In this document: positions 1 to 7,571 of the stretch, in pieces | Layout of the letters: each line of letters opens with the position of its first letter | How positions within the stretch are numbered: position 1 is the stretch's first letter | From: Phycisphaerales bacterium | GTDB taxonomy: Bacteria; Planctomycetota; Phycisphaerae; Sedimentisphaerales; Anaerobacaceae | Assembly: GCA_011057845.1 (NCBI GenBank) | Contig: DSDB01000321.1 | Coordinates: 1-13,611, forward strand | Direction: 5' to 3' | DNA: 13,611 nt | The notes under the pieces: generated by a model | Told to the model about the DNA's origin: nothing | What the model saw: only the letters and a program-made list of their open reading frames with translations | Databases searched by the model: none | Made by a program: the position numbers and the translations under genes

Positions 1-3000
1 AGGAAGAGCGGGTCGGCGTCAATATTGCCCTCGCCGAACACGTGCAACTCGCCGGGCAGGATCGTCCGATGGACCTCCACCGTCTCGGGTCCGTAATTCG
101 GGAGCGGCTCCTGGAAGTAGTGCTCGAATATCGCTGCGTTGTCGTGGAAGATGTTCCCGTCGAAGTAGCCGCCGCGCCCGGGCGTTCGTGGAGGATTGCG
201 ATACGGCTCGCCGAACACGGCGACCGCCTTGTCACTTCCGACGACCACGTTGTTGTGCGCGTGAACGAAGCTGTCCTCCTTGAGCAGAAAGGCGTGATCG
301 TTGTCGATAAAGACATTCCGGGCCGCGTAAATCTCGGACGGCCAGCCCTCGTCGCCGGTGGAGATCGCGTTGGATGTTCCGTCGCCGCCGCCGCCGTGGA
401 AGCCTGTGAAGATGCAGCCCTCCACGTGCGCATCGGTGCTGTCGAAATCGAGCCCGTCGTCGCCGCCGCCCATGAAGAGGCAGTCGTATATCTGAAATAC
501 AGGCCCCGGCCGCCGGGCGTGCGTGAAATCGATAACGTCGTTGTAGCCGGTCGTGGTGCCGAAGACGCAGTTTTCGAAGATGATATACTCGTCGCCGCTG
601 AGTCCGTCACCGTGGACCGGCTCGGTCCCGCTGATGGACGGGAACACCGAGTTCGTGCATATCACCGACGGATGGTCGATATTGAGGACGCGCGTGTTCG
701 TTGCGGCCCAGGTCATGTGATCGATCGTGACCCGCGACCGCGTCACGTCCGTGGATTCGCCCTGGGTGTCGCCATATTCGTGATCGACGTAGACCAGCCG
801 GTTGTCCTCCAGTGTGCGATCGAACAGCACGCCGCCCCAGTTCGACGAACCGGGCGTCCGCGTCAGGCGGATATGGCTGAATCGCGTGCCCTCGGCGAGG
901 AGGCGCCCGCCGACCTGTACGGTCAGACGGCGGCCCGCGTCGAAGAAGAGCGTCGTACCCGGTTCGATTACAAGCGTCGCCCCCGACGGCACTGTCAGGT
1001 CGCCCGTGACATGCCACGGACCGGACGCCGCGTCCAGAACCACGGTCCCGGCAAGCACGCCCGAGAGTTGCGACTCGTCGTTGTCGTCGTACCAGACGTC
1101 GATGTGCGCCCGCTGCGTTTCGTTGCCGGTTCCATTGGGCCCGTCGAACGCCTGCGCGGTTATCCGGTTGACGCCCGGATACAGCCGCAGCGTCGGCTCG
1201 CCGGGCTCGAAGCCGGACAGTTCGAGGTCGAAGCTGATGTCGGGACTGGTGGCGGTGTACTGGTGAATCTCGACCGCCAGGATATTCTCGCCGTCGCGCA
1301 GGGCCGAGGCGTCGAGCAGGGTGAAATCATCATCGCCCGCGAAGGCGTTGCCCCCGTAGAACGTCGTCTCGTAGGCGCCGAAGACATTGCTGAACGCCGG
1401 GGTATTGTAGCCGACGGGTCCTTCGGGCATGTTGCTGCGGGCGATCTCGACGCCGTTGAGGTAGACCACGGCCCCATCGTCCCGCTGGATCAGCAGAGAC
1501 AGAAACGCGTATTGGGATGCGTCCGCCACCTGAAAACGGTGCGTGAAATACGTCGTGATGTTGTACTCAATCGTCGGTGTATCCGGATTGGTGTCGATAT
1601 AGCCGATAGTCGTATTGGCGGCGTCCCCGTAGCCCAGTTCCGCCTCGCCCTCGGCCCAGCCGCTGTCGTCGATGGCCGTGTACCATTCGGGGCCCAGGTC
1701 GGTGTACTGGTCGAAGTACCTCCAGCGGGCCCCGCGCGAGACCAACGGGGTGCTGTGGCCGGCGGTCTGCTGTGTGATGCTCCACCGCGCGTTCAGCGGG
1801 TCCCACGTCGCCGGACTGCCGTTGACCAGGACCGATCGCGTCGCCACCGCATCGGCCGAGCCGGAGAGTCCTATGTCGTCATTTTGCGTGTAGTAGTAGC
1901 CCTCCGATTGCGGCAGCGTCGTTTCCAGCGTGAACTCCGATGGAATCAGCCCGCGGATGTGGTCCCTGCGGACGGCCGCGAAATTCTCCATCTGCGCGAT
2001 CGTGGTCTCCGGCACAAGGCCTCCCAGGGCATTGCGCACGGCCGGGCCGAATTGTTCCTGCGAAAACGGCCCGTCAATCAACTCCCGCAACAGGGCGTAA
2101 TACCGCGCTATGAACCGCGGGTGCGTCATGAAGCGGTCTATCGTCGCCAGGCCCCGCGCACGGAAGATGCCGTTGGTGGCGATGCTGCCCAGATAGCCCA
2201 GAATCGAGTCCAGGTCGTGGGGAATCAGCACAAACCGCGTATCGACCAATCCGGCGTAGGTGTAGTAGTCGTCGCCGTAGCCGTTGGCCAGCGATGTCTC
2301 GTTGTTGTCCAGGAAGGCGTTGATGGCCAGATAGAGCAGCCAGTTGTCGGCGTTGAGGACGCGCTCGATTTCGTCGGCGTACTCGGCGTCGGAAGCGGCG
2401 CCGACGACCCGGCACAGCTCGATCAGGTCCGCCCAGTCGTCGGCGGACTCATTGCTCTGCTTGAAGTAGCTGTTGCGATAGGCATCCGGGTTGGTCCCGC
2501 GATAGTTGAAGTCCGCCGGCGCCAGGTCGCGCATACCCTTGTACACATTGCCTTCGCCGTCGTCGAACCAGCGGTCCTCGGCGAAGTCGCCGTTGATGAC
2601 CTCGAGCTGGACGTAGAGACCGTACATCTCGGCGCCGGAGGTGGCGAGGTTGCGTCCGTTCGTCATCACCCGCACGGCCGCGGCCCTGGCCGCCGGCAAT
2701 CCCGCCTGCCGGCAAAGCACGCTGCCGATCAACTGAACGTAGGTGTTCCGCGAATTCAGGTTGACGGCGCGCACGCCCTTCCAATCCCGGTCGCTGTTGA
2801 AGTTCACGCGGTAGTTGTTCGGCCAGCGGGTCCGCGAACCGTGCCCGCGATTGCGGACGCTGACGGCGTAGCGGATCGTCACACCGCTGCCGTCGACGCT
2901 GATGAACGTCGCGTTCATCTGGGCGTCCGGACCCTGCGTGTTGCTGTGATTGCGGACGATGTCCTCCAGGCGGGCCCGCTCCATCTCCGTCATGATGATG

Positions 3001-4700
3001 TAGTGCGTCGGAGGGTCCTCGGCGAACCACACGGCCGGATCGTAATTGCCGTCCACCTGGTACAGGACATTGGTGACTTGTTCGGGCGTCCCGTCGATGA
3101 GGCTCGGCGCCGGCCAGGTTCGCACGTTCGCGGCCGCATCCCAAGCCTCGACGAAGAATTCGACGATCCGCCCGTGCCCGTAAGGTGGTATCACGGCGCC
3201 GTAAACCCCGTCGCCGGCGGCTCCGTCACCGTGCGCGCCGTCGTCGTACATCGGCACGTCGTTGAAGTCGTTCGGCTCGTAGTGCGGATAGATGCTCTCG
3301 TCGCCGGAGTACACCGAGCGGTCCACGCGATAATGCAGCCGCACGGCCGCCGGCGAGGTTTCGTCGATGACGCGGGCCGTAACCGTAACGGCGTCATTGG
3401 GGCCGGGGATAATCGGCTGATGCGCCACATCCGCAATCAGCGGCGCGATGTTCGCGCGGCGCACGGAATTGGCCGCGCCGGGAGTGCCGCCGTCGGCGTC
3501 GCCGGCCGACCAGTTCCCGCCGTATTCATTCGGCATCGCCGGATTGATTAACTCCAGCGACCGCCCCCCGCCGTCGTGCAGGTTCGACCACTCCCAACCG
3601 CGATGGGCCCGGTCCACCGGTCCCAGCTCCCGCACGGCCCAGTCGCCCTCGTCGGCATAACGAACCCGGTCGATGATTACGCCGGAGGCGTCGGACAGTT
3701 CGATCCGTTCGCCGTTGTTGCTCAGGTGTCCCGTCCAGCCGCCGACCACGTTGCCGACGGCGGGGTAACGGGTCCGGAACTCATTGACATCGGCGGCGAT
3801 AACGAGGTATCCGCCTCCCGCCAGGGGAAACCTCGGTGGGATCGTGTATTCGACGCCGTCGGTGAATCGCCACCCGGAGACATCCACCGGGGCGGCGCCG
3901 GCGTTGTACAGTTCGATGTATTCGAGGCCGATGTTCTCGGCGGCGCCCTCGGCGTGGCCGGGATGGTACATGATTTCGTTGATGACCACCTTGACCGGAT
4001 CGGCCAGATTCGGCCGGCCCGGCGTCGGCGATGTGAACACCCGCCACGGGCCGGTCCCGTTAGGTAGCCGCCCGAACGACTCGTCCGGGTTCTGGGGCCC
4101 GAAGGAGACCGCATCAATCAGATGGTGGTCCGAGTCGAACAGCGCGACGTCCTCGCCGCCGGCCGACAGGGCGAAATTCGCGTGCAAAGGGCCCTGTTGC
4201 GTCTCGTTGTCCGCCCAGATCAGCAGGAAGCCACCCGGCGCGATGGTCGTCGCCGCCGGGGCATTGCCGGGAATACGCCAGCCGCCCAGGGTATAGACGT
4301 CGTCGGAGATGTAGAAGCCGCCGATGTCGATGGCGTCCGGACCATAATTGTAGATCTCAATCCAGTCGTCGAAACTGCCATCGGGGTCGTCCGGGTCGCG
4401 GATGGTTTGCGTGTTGCGGGCCATGAACTCGTTGATCGCCAGCGTCAGGACCCCCCGCTGCAGCCAGTTCTCGGCCAGTTTCGCGTAATCCCTCCCATTG
4501 ACGCCGGGGATTCCGTCCAGGTCGGCCTCGCAATCCGGCGCGGCACAGCCGTCGTCCAGCCACCATTGGGCCAGCCGCCGAACATCGTCGAAATCGACTC
4601 GACAGTCGTTATTCAGGTCGCCGACCGGACAATCGGCGAGCCCCCCCGCGAGAAATAACACACTCAGCCCCACGCAGAACAGGAAATCACGAACGGACAT
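1..4700 (-). CDS. Large exported CotH-like protein with dockerin, two lamin-tail domains and beta-helix (3' end beyond left edge)
   Basis: The frame stays open from the ATG at 4700 to the left edge: at least 1566 residues, C-terminus missing. A hydrophobic signal peptide covers about residues 6-22. Dockerin-like EF-hands follow: loop D28, N30, D32, D39, and a weaker second loop D60, D62, D71, ending in the usual NWL. Two lamin-tail-like domains start with INEFMARN (~87-227) and VVINEIMYHPG (~237-350). An Ig-like stretch (~423-520) leads into a CotH-like region (~560-900) with RGHGSRTRWPNNYRVNFN and IPHDLDSILGYLG; the latter resembles the acidic CotH active-site motif. A jelly-roll-like segment (~990-1150) precedes right-handed beta-helix repeats from ~1240, starting LVIEPGTTLFF. 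CotH proteins are atypical protein kinases; in such giant exported proteins the substrate is unknown. I infer a surface-structural or adhesive role. The start is supported by an AAGAAGG box five bases upstream and by the signal peptide. An antisense frame over the same DNA is a shadow. Confidence 0.9.
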   Translation of the reverse strand, partial: MSVRDFLFCVGLSVLFLAGGLADCPVGDLNNDCRVDFDDVRRLAQWWLDDGCAAPDCEADLDGIPGVNGRDYAKLAENWLQRGVLTLAINEFMARNTQTIRDPDDPDGSFDDWIEIYNYGPDAIDIGGFYISDDVYTLGGWRIPGNAPAATTIAPGGFLLIWADNETQQGPLHANFALSAGGEDVALFDSDHHLIDAVSFGPQNPDESFGRLPNGTGPWRVFTSPTPGRPNLADPVKVVINEIMYHPGHAEGAAENIGLEYIELYNAGAAPVDVSGWRFTDGVEYTIPPRFPLAGGGYLVIAADVNEFRTRYPAVGNVVGGWTGHLSNNGERIELSDASGVIIDRVRYADEGDWAVRELGPVDRAHRGWEWSNLHDGGGRSLELINPAMPNEYGGNWSAGDADGGTPGAANSVRRANIAPLIADVAHQPIIPGPNDAVTVTARVIDETSPAAVRLHYRVDRSVYSGDESIYPHYEPNDFNDVPMYDDGAHGDGAAGDGVYGAVIPPYGHGRIVEFFVEAWDAAANVRTWPAPSLIDGTPEQVTNVLYQVDGNYDPAVWFAEDPPTHYIIMTEMERARLEDIVRNHSNTQGPDAQMNATFISVDGSGVTIRYAVSVRNRGHGSRTRWPNNYRVNFNSDRDWKGVRAVNLNSRNTYVQLIGSVLCRQAGLPAARAAAVRVMTNGRNLATSGAEMYGLYVQLEVINGDFAEDRWFDDGEGNVYKGMRDLAPADFNYRGTNPDAYRNSYFKQSNESADDWADLIELCRVVGAASDAEYADEIERVLNADNWLLYLAINAFLDNNETSLANGYGDDYYTYAGLVDTRFVLIPHDLDSILGYLGSIATNGIFRARGLATIDRFMTHPRFIARYYALLRELIDGPFSQEQFGPAVRNALGGLVPETTIAQMENFAAVRRDHIRGLIPSEFTLETTLPQSEGYYYTQNDDIGLSGSADAVATRSVLVNGSPATWDPLNARWSITQQTAGHSTPLVSRGARWRYFDQYTDLGPEWYTAIDDSGWAEGEAELGYGDAANTTIGYIDTNPDTPTIEYNITTYFTHRFQVADASQYAFLSLLIQRDDGAVVYLNGVEIARSNMPEGPVGYNTPAFSNVFGAYETTFYGGNAFAGDDDFTLLDASALRDGENILAVEIHQYTATSPDISFDLELSGFEPGEPTLRLYPGVNRITAQAFDGPNGTGNETQRAHIDVWYDDNDESQLSGVLAGTVVLDAASGPWHVTGDLTVPSGATLVIEPGTTLFFDAGRRLTVQVGGRLLAEGTRFSHIRLTRTPGSSNWGGVLFDRTLEDNRLVYVDHEYGDTQGESTDVTRSRVTIDHMTWAATNTRVLNIDHPSVICTNSVFPSISGTEPVHGDGLSGDEYIIFENCVFGTTTGYNDVIDFTHARRPGPVFQIYDCLFMGGGDDGLDFDSTDAHVEGCIFTGFHGGGGDGTSNAISTGDEGWPSEIYAARNVFIDNDHAFLLKEDSFVHAHNNVVVGSDKAVAVFGEPYRNPPRTPGRGGYFDGNIFHDNAAIFEHYFQEPLPNYGPETVEVHRTILPGELHVFGEGNIDADPLF

Positions 4701-4705
4701 GAACA

Positions 4706-4712
4706 CCTTCTT
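4706..4712 (-). promoter_or_regulatory. Ribosome binding site of the CotH-like gene
   Basis: On the minus strand AAGAAGG lies five bases before the ATG at 4700. It fixes this start over the in-frame GTG six bases upstream, which overlaps the site itself. Confidence 0.7.
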
Positions 4713-4741
4713 ATTATCAGCACCCGCAAGCGATGCGCATA

Positions 4742-4775
4742 CAAGGCCGGACGATGCCGGAATGGGGGGGCCTTG
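4742..4775 (-). other. Hairpin in the 5' leader of the CotH-like gene
   Basis: CAAGGCC (4742-4748) pairs perfectly with GGCCTTG (4769-4775). An alternative inner pairing, CCGG at 4747-4750 with CCGG at 4757-4760, would compete with it. It lies between the predicted transcription start (~4800) and the ribosome binding site. There is no T-run after it, so it does not look like a terminator. Its function is unknown; it may shape leader stability or translation. Confidence 0.4.
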
Positions 4776-4807
4776 GTACAACACTGCTGCTACGACGAAC
4801 CAGCATG

Positions 4808-4836
4808 ATTATACCCCATGGGGCCCGGACAGACAA
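4808..4836 (-). promoter_or_regulatory. Sigma70-type promoter of the CotH-like gene
   Basis: On the minus strand the -35 element TTGTCT (4831-4836) and a perfect -10 element TATAAT (4808-4813) are separated by exactly 17 bases. The predicted start of transcription is near 4801, giving a leader of about 100 bases. The spacer holds the perfect 10-base palindrome CCCCATGGGG (4814-4823), directly beside the -10 element, which could be an operator. No convincing terminator for the upstream LamG gene is visible between 4837 and 4908, so read-through from that gene is possible. Confidence 0.75.
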
Positions 4837-4908
4837 GGAATACCCACCCATTCAGTAGATTTTCTTGTCGGACCCCTCTTATCGACCCTTCCCTGAGCCT
4901 GCTGTGTC

Positions 4909-7170
4909 CTATGGCCACAGGCTCCTGACCAGCCAATCCTGGCCCATGATGGCCAGGTCCTGGAAGCTGATCTTCGCGTCCTCCGACAGGTCCGCCGGCG
5001 AATAGACTTCCTGGTCGAATATCCCGCTGCCGGCGGTCGCCACATAGGCAATCTCGGCGGCGGACAGGGCATAGCCATATATGCGGAAATCATCCAGCAG
5101 CCCGTGATAGCCGCCGTACCAGCCGGAGCCGATTTCAAAGCCGGTGACCCCCGCAATCTCCGTCGCCGAACCGATGTTCTCGGCGTACAGGGCGCCGTTG
5201 AGGTAGACCCGCATGACACCGCGGACGCCCGGCCCGACGATGACCTGCGAATCCTTGACAAAGGCCCAGTGGTTCCAGCGATGCGCCCACTGGCTCAGAT
5301 ACGGGTGCTCGCCGGCCAGTCGCCCCTGCGGTCCCGGCGGGTAGCCGCAGTCCCAACGGTAGCGCCCGGGGGCGATCCAGCATCCCAGCGTAATGGCCAC
5401 CGATGGGTTCGATACGCCATGCTCGTAGTTGGAGCAGCAGAGGGTGTTGAGGTGATAGGTGGACGTTTCCCCGTACTGCCAGAAGGCGATGGTGATGGCC
5501 CGGTCAATCTGCGAGAACAGTTGGGCCGCCCCGCCGATGTCCACGCGGCTCTCGAAGCCGTCGAAGCGGGCCGCCTGGCCGTAGACGCCCGGCTCAAAGG
5601 ACACGCCGCCGGAGGCGGTCCCGTGCCAGATACCGGCGCTGTCCCGCGCATCGCCGTCGAAGCGGTACCAGGCCAGCGGAGCGCTCGGTTGGGCTACCGG
5701 ATACACCCGGCGGCCCTGTGCCAGCCAGTTGCCGGTGATCTCCCGCAGGTCCGCGTAGTCTACGATGCAGTCGCCGTCGATATCGCCGGCCGGACGACGG
5801 GACTCCAGACACCGCGCCGGATACAGCGTAAAGTCGTCGAAGTACATCGTGCCGCTGCCGAAGCCGCCGCCCGGAGGAGGCTCCAGACTTATGCCGTAGC
5901 AAGTGACCGCGCTCAGATTGACCCCCGCCAGCAGGCCCAGGTCAATCCGCCAGAGGCGCCACTGGCCGTCGGCGAGATCTTCCGGCGAACCCCCATACGG
6001 CACCGCCGCGCCATGGACGTCGTCGCCAACGAAGAAGCACATGATTGCTTCCGTGGGATTGCCGGCTTGCCCGCGAAAGAACAGGTCCACGGATCGGACC
6101 CCCATCGCCTCCCAGTTCAACGGCGCCGGGGGCGTGACCGTCACCTTCGAAGGCACCGACCCGTCATAAAGAAACCGCATTTCCATGCTGGTTCCGCACC
6201 GGTAGACGTCCTGCGTGGTTGTCGTGACATGGGTGTACCAGTACGGCGCCCATGTGAATCCGATATAGGGATCTTCGGGATTGGTCGCCGAACTGTAAAA
6301 CTCGAAGTCATCGACGATCCATCGCCCGGCCGTTTCAAAGCTCCAGACGGCGCCTCGGCGAATGCTCCCGAAACCATCCACCTCATCGACGCGCCAGAAG
6401 TAGCGTTGGCCAAGCCGCAGGACGCCGGGATCGTATGTGTTGGCATCCTGGGGTTGCGGAGGATCGGACACCGGCGAAGCGCCCGGCCGGACGTCCGCCG
6501 GATCCATCCCGAAATACACGATGTGCCGGACCGCCAGATCACTGGCCGTCCAGGACAGAACCTGCTGCGGGGGCACGTTGCCGGCGCCGTCCGGAGGGAC
6601 CGGGTTGGCGGCGACCGCCTGGTCTCCGACCTCGATCCGCGCCTGGATGTTCATAATGTCGAAGCCCGGCGATCCGCCTCCATCGTCGAGCGAGACCAGC
6701 CGAATCCCGGTGGGAATGAACCCCGGTTCATGTCCGGCCAGGTCCATTTCAATGTTCGTGGGCGTGTTGGTGCCGTCACTGCCGGCCCGTGCAAGGCCCA
6801 GGAAATACTCCCGGCCGTGCCGATCCGTCAGGAAGACCAACGCGATTTCCCCTCGTTGGCCCTGTTCTTTCAGCTTGATGTCCGGCCCGGCTTCGTCCAC
6901 GATCGGCCCGCGAAACCAGAACTCCAGCCAATATTCCGGGGGAAGGCTCACGCCCGTAATCGGCGACGGCGGCGGACCGACCAGCCACCTCGCCGGGTCC
7001 ACCGGGCGCGGAAAGAACCCCTGCAACGACATACCCAACAGACAGTCGTCCAGCGGGTTGTATGTGTGGGCCAGGTGCGCCGGGTACTCAAACTGCGTCC
7101 GTGCAAGCGCAGGGATACCCGCCCCCCGAGTCAGGACCAGCAACAACACACCCAGACAAACCTTTCTCAC
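4909..7170 (-). CDS. Exported LamG-domain protein with dockerin and second EF-hand repeat
   Basis: A 753-residue protein. I place the start at the GTG at 7170 because GGGAGGG lies five bases upstream and a signal peptide follows at once (RKVCLGVLLLVLTRGAG, cleavage probably after IPALA). The longer frame from the TTG at 7275 would begin inside the promoter and hide the signal peptide. After a beta-rich N-terminal domain (~24-185) come a fibronectin III-like domain (~188-277, with YFWRVDEVDG), a galactose-binding-like jelly roll (~283-449), a dockerin loop (D463, D465, D467, D474, then GNWL) and a LamG/concanavalin-like domain (~498-706, with WYRFDGDARDS and LLDDFRIYGYALS). A second dockerin-like half-repeat ends the protein (D727, S729, D731, D738, then QDWL). 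No catalytic residues are evident. Such proteins are common in Phycisphaerae; carbohydrate binding or cell-surface assembly is likely, but the ligand is unknown. Confidence 0.92.
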   Translation of the reverse strand: MRKVCLGVLLLVLTRGAGIPALARTQFEYPAHLAHTYNPLDDCLLGMSLQGFFPRPVDPARWLVGPPPSPITGVSLPPEYWLEFWFRGPIVDEAGPDIKLKEQGQRGEIALVFLTDRHGREYFLGLARAGSDGTNTPTNIEMDLAGHEPGFIPTGIRLVSLDDGGGSPGFDIMNIQARIEVGDQAVAANPVPPDGAGNVPPQQVLSWTASDLAVRHIVYFGMDPADVRPGASPVSDPPQPQDANTYDPGVLRLGQRYFWRVDEVDGFGSIRRGAVWSFETAGRWIVDDFEFYSSATNPEDPYIGFTWAPYWYTHVTTTTQDVYRCGTSMEMRFLYDGSVPSKVTVTPPAPLNWEAMGVRSVDLFFRGQAGNPTEAIMCFFVGDDVHGAAVPYGGSPEDLADGQWRLWRIDLGLLAGVNLSAVTCYGISLEPPPGGGFGSGTMYFDDFTLYPARCLESRRPAGDIDGDCIVDYADLREITGNWLAQGRRVYPVAQPSAPLAWYRFDGDARDSAGIWHGTASGGVSFEPGVYGQAARFDGFESRVDIGGAAQLFSQIDRAITIAFWQYGETSTYHLNTLCCSNYEHGVSNPSVAITLGCWIAPGRYRWDCGYPPGPQGRLAGEHPYLSQWAHRWNHWAFVKDSQVIVGPGVRGVMRVYLNGALYAENIGSATEIAGVTGFEIGSGWYGGYHGLLDDFRIYGYALSAAEIAYVATAGSGIFDQEVYSPADLSEDAKISFQDLAIMGQDWLVRSLWP

Positions 7171-7175
7171 AAAAA

Positions 7176-7182
7176 CCCTCCC
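7176..7182 (-). promoter_or_regulatory. Strong ribosome binding site deciding the LamG gene start
   Basis: On the minus strand GGGAGGG is followed by five T and then the GTG at 7170. This spacing, together with the signal peptide directly downstream, decides the GTG start. Confidence 0.8.
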
Positions 7183-7246
7183 TGCAGGCCTCACGACAGT
7201 CCAAAAACACCGCCCGCGATCCGTCCCTGGGCCGCAAGATGATCTT

Positions 7247-7275
7247 ATTATAACACAAATCCGCCCCGGATGCAA
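7247..7275 (-). promoter_or_regulatory. Sigma70-type promoter of the LamG gene
   Basis: On the minus strand TTGCAT (7270-7275) and a perfect TATAAT (7247-7252) stand 17 bases apart. Transcription would start near 7240 and leave a leader of about 70 bases before the GTG at 7170. The same TTGCAT hexamer with the same spacing occurs before the restriction-modification gene (12687-12715). Confidence 0.75.
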
Positions 7276-7329
7276 CCTCCGATAACTGCGGCAAAATCAC
7301 AACAGGCCGCCCTGACGAAGCGAAAATCC

Positions 7330-7357
7330 TTGCCGCGGTCGGCGCCGGGGCTACACT
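7330..7357 (+). promoter_or_regulatory. Possible promoter of the dehydrogenase gene
   Basis: TTGCCG (7330-7335) and TACACT (7352-7357) are separated by 16 bases; each matches four of six consensus bases. If used, transcription would start near 7364 and leave a leader of about 208 bases, including the hairpin cluster. It is clearly weaker than the other promoters in this window. Confidence 0.35.
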
Positions 7358-7455
7358 GATACCGTCCCAACGCGGCAGTGACAGGAATCGGGAGCCGCCG
7401 GAGCCGCCACCGATTCGCAAACCTGCCCGCCGTTGTGGACGATAGATGTACCCAG

Positions 7456-7540
7456 CCGGGGTCCGTTGTGCGCCCCGGATCCGGGTCCGGGGGTTTGCGT
7501 AACGCGGCCGATGCCTGTGGCGTGTGTTGGCGGCCCCGGA
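7456..7540 (+). promoter_or_regulatory. Mutually exclusive hairpin elements in the dehydrogenase leader
   Basis: Four complementary elements occur in order: A CCGGGG (7456-7461), B CCCCGGA (7473-7479), C TCCGGGG (7486-7492) and D CCCCGGA (7534-7540). A can pair with B, B with C (seven pairs, six-base loop), and C with D. The pairings exclude one another, as in attenuators and riboswitches. D ends 31 bases before the ATG at 7572, and no T-run follows, so any control would act on translation rather than by intrinsic termination. In GC-rich DNA such repeats can arise by chance, so a regulatory role is inference. Confidence 0.35.
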
Positions 7541-7571
7541 CGAAAACAGACCATCACCAGGATAACGAGGT

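Larger units (their letters stand above)
7276..7571 (+). other. Intergenic leader region upstream of the sugar-nucleotide dehydrogenase
   Basis: This stretch lies between the promoter of the divergent LamG gene and the dehydrogenase start. I see no convincing gene in it. It holds one possible plus-strand promoter (7330-7357) and a cluster of complementary CCGGGG/CCCCGGA elements (7456-7540), both listed separately. The rest shows no recognisable structure. Confidence 0.6.

Noticed and set aside
42..3551. 1169-codon open frame on the plus strand
   Set aside because: It is exactly antisense to the CotH-like gene, rich in Val, Arg and Ala, and has no recognisable domain. The minus strand carries the signal peptide, EF-hands, lamin-tail, CotH and beta-helix features. 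High GC codon use keeps the antisense frame open.
4629..4700. Lipoprotein signal (lipobox) at Cys24 of the CotH-like protein
   Set aside because: The residues before the cysteine are L-A-D; an aspartate at -1 does not fit the lipobox rule, so ordinary signal peptidase cleavage is more likely.
5104..7242. 712-codon open frame on the plus strand
   Set aside because: It is antisense to the LamG gene, which has signal peptide, dockerin and LamG motifs; the plus frame has none.
7171..7275. Longer start of the LamG protein at the TTG at 7275
   Set aside because: That TTG is part of the -35 element, and the extension would bury the signal peptide. GGGAGGG plus the GTG at 7170 fits far better.
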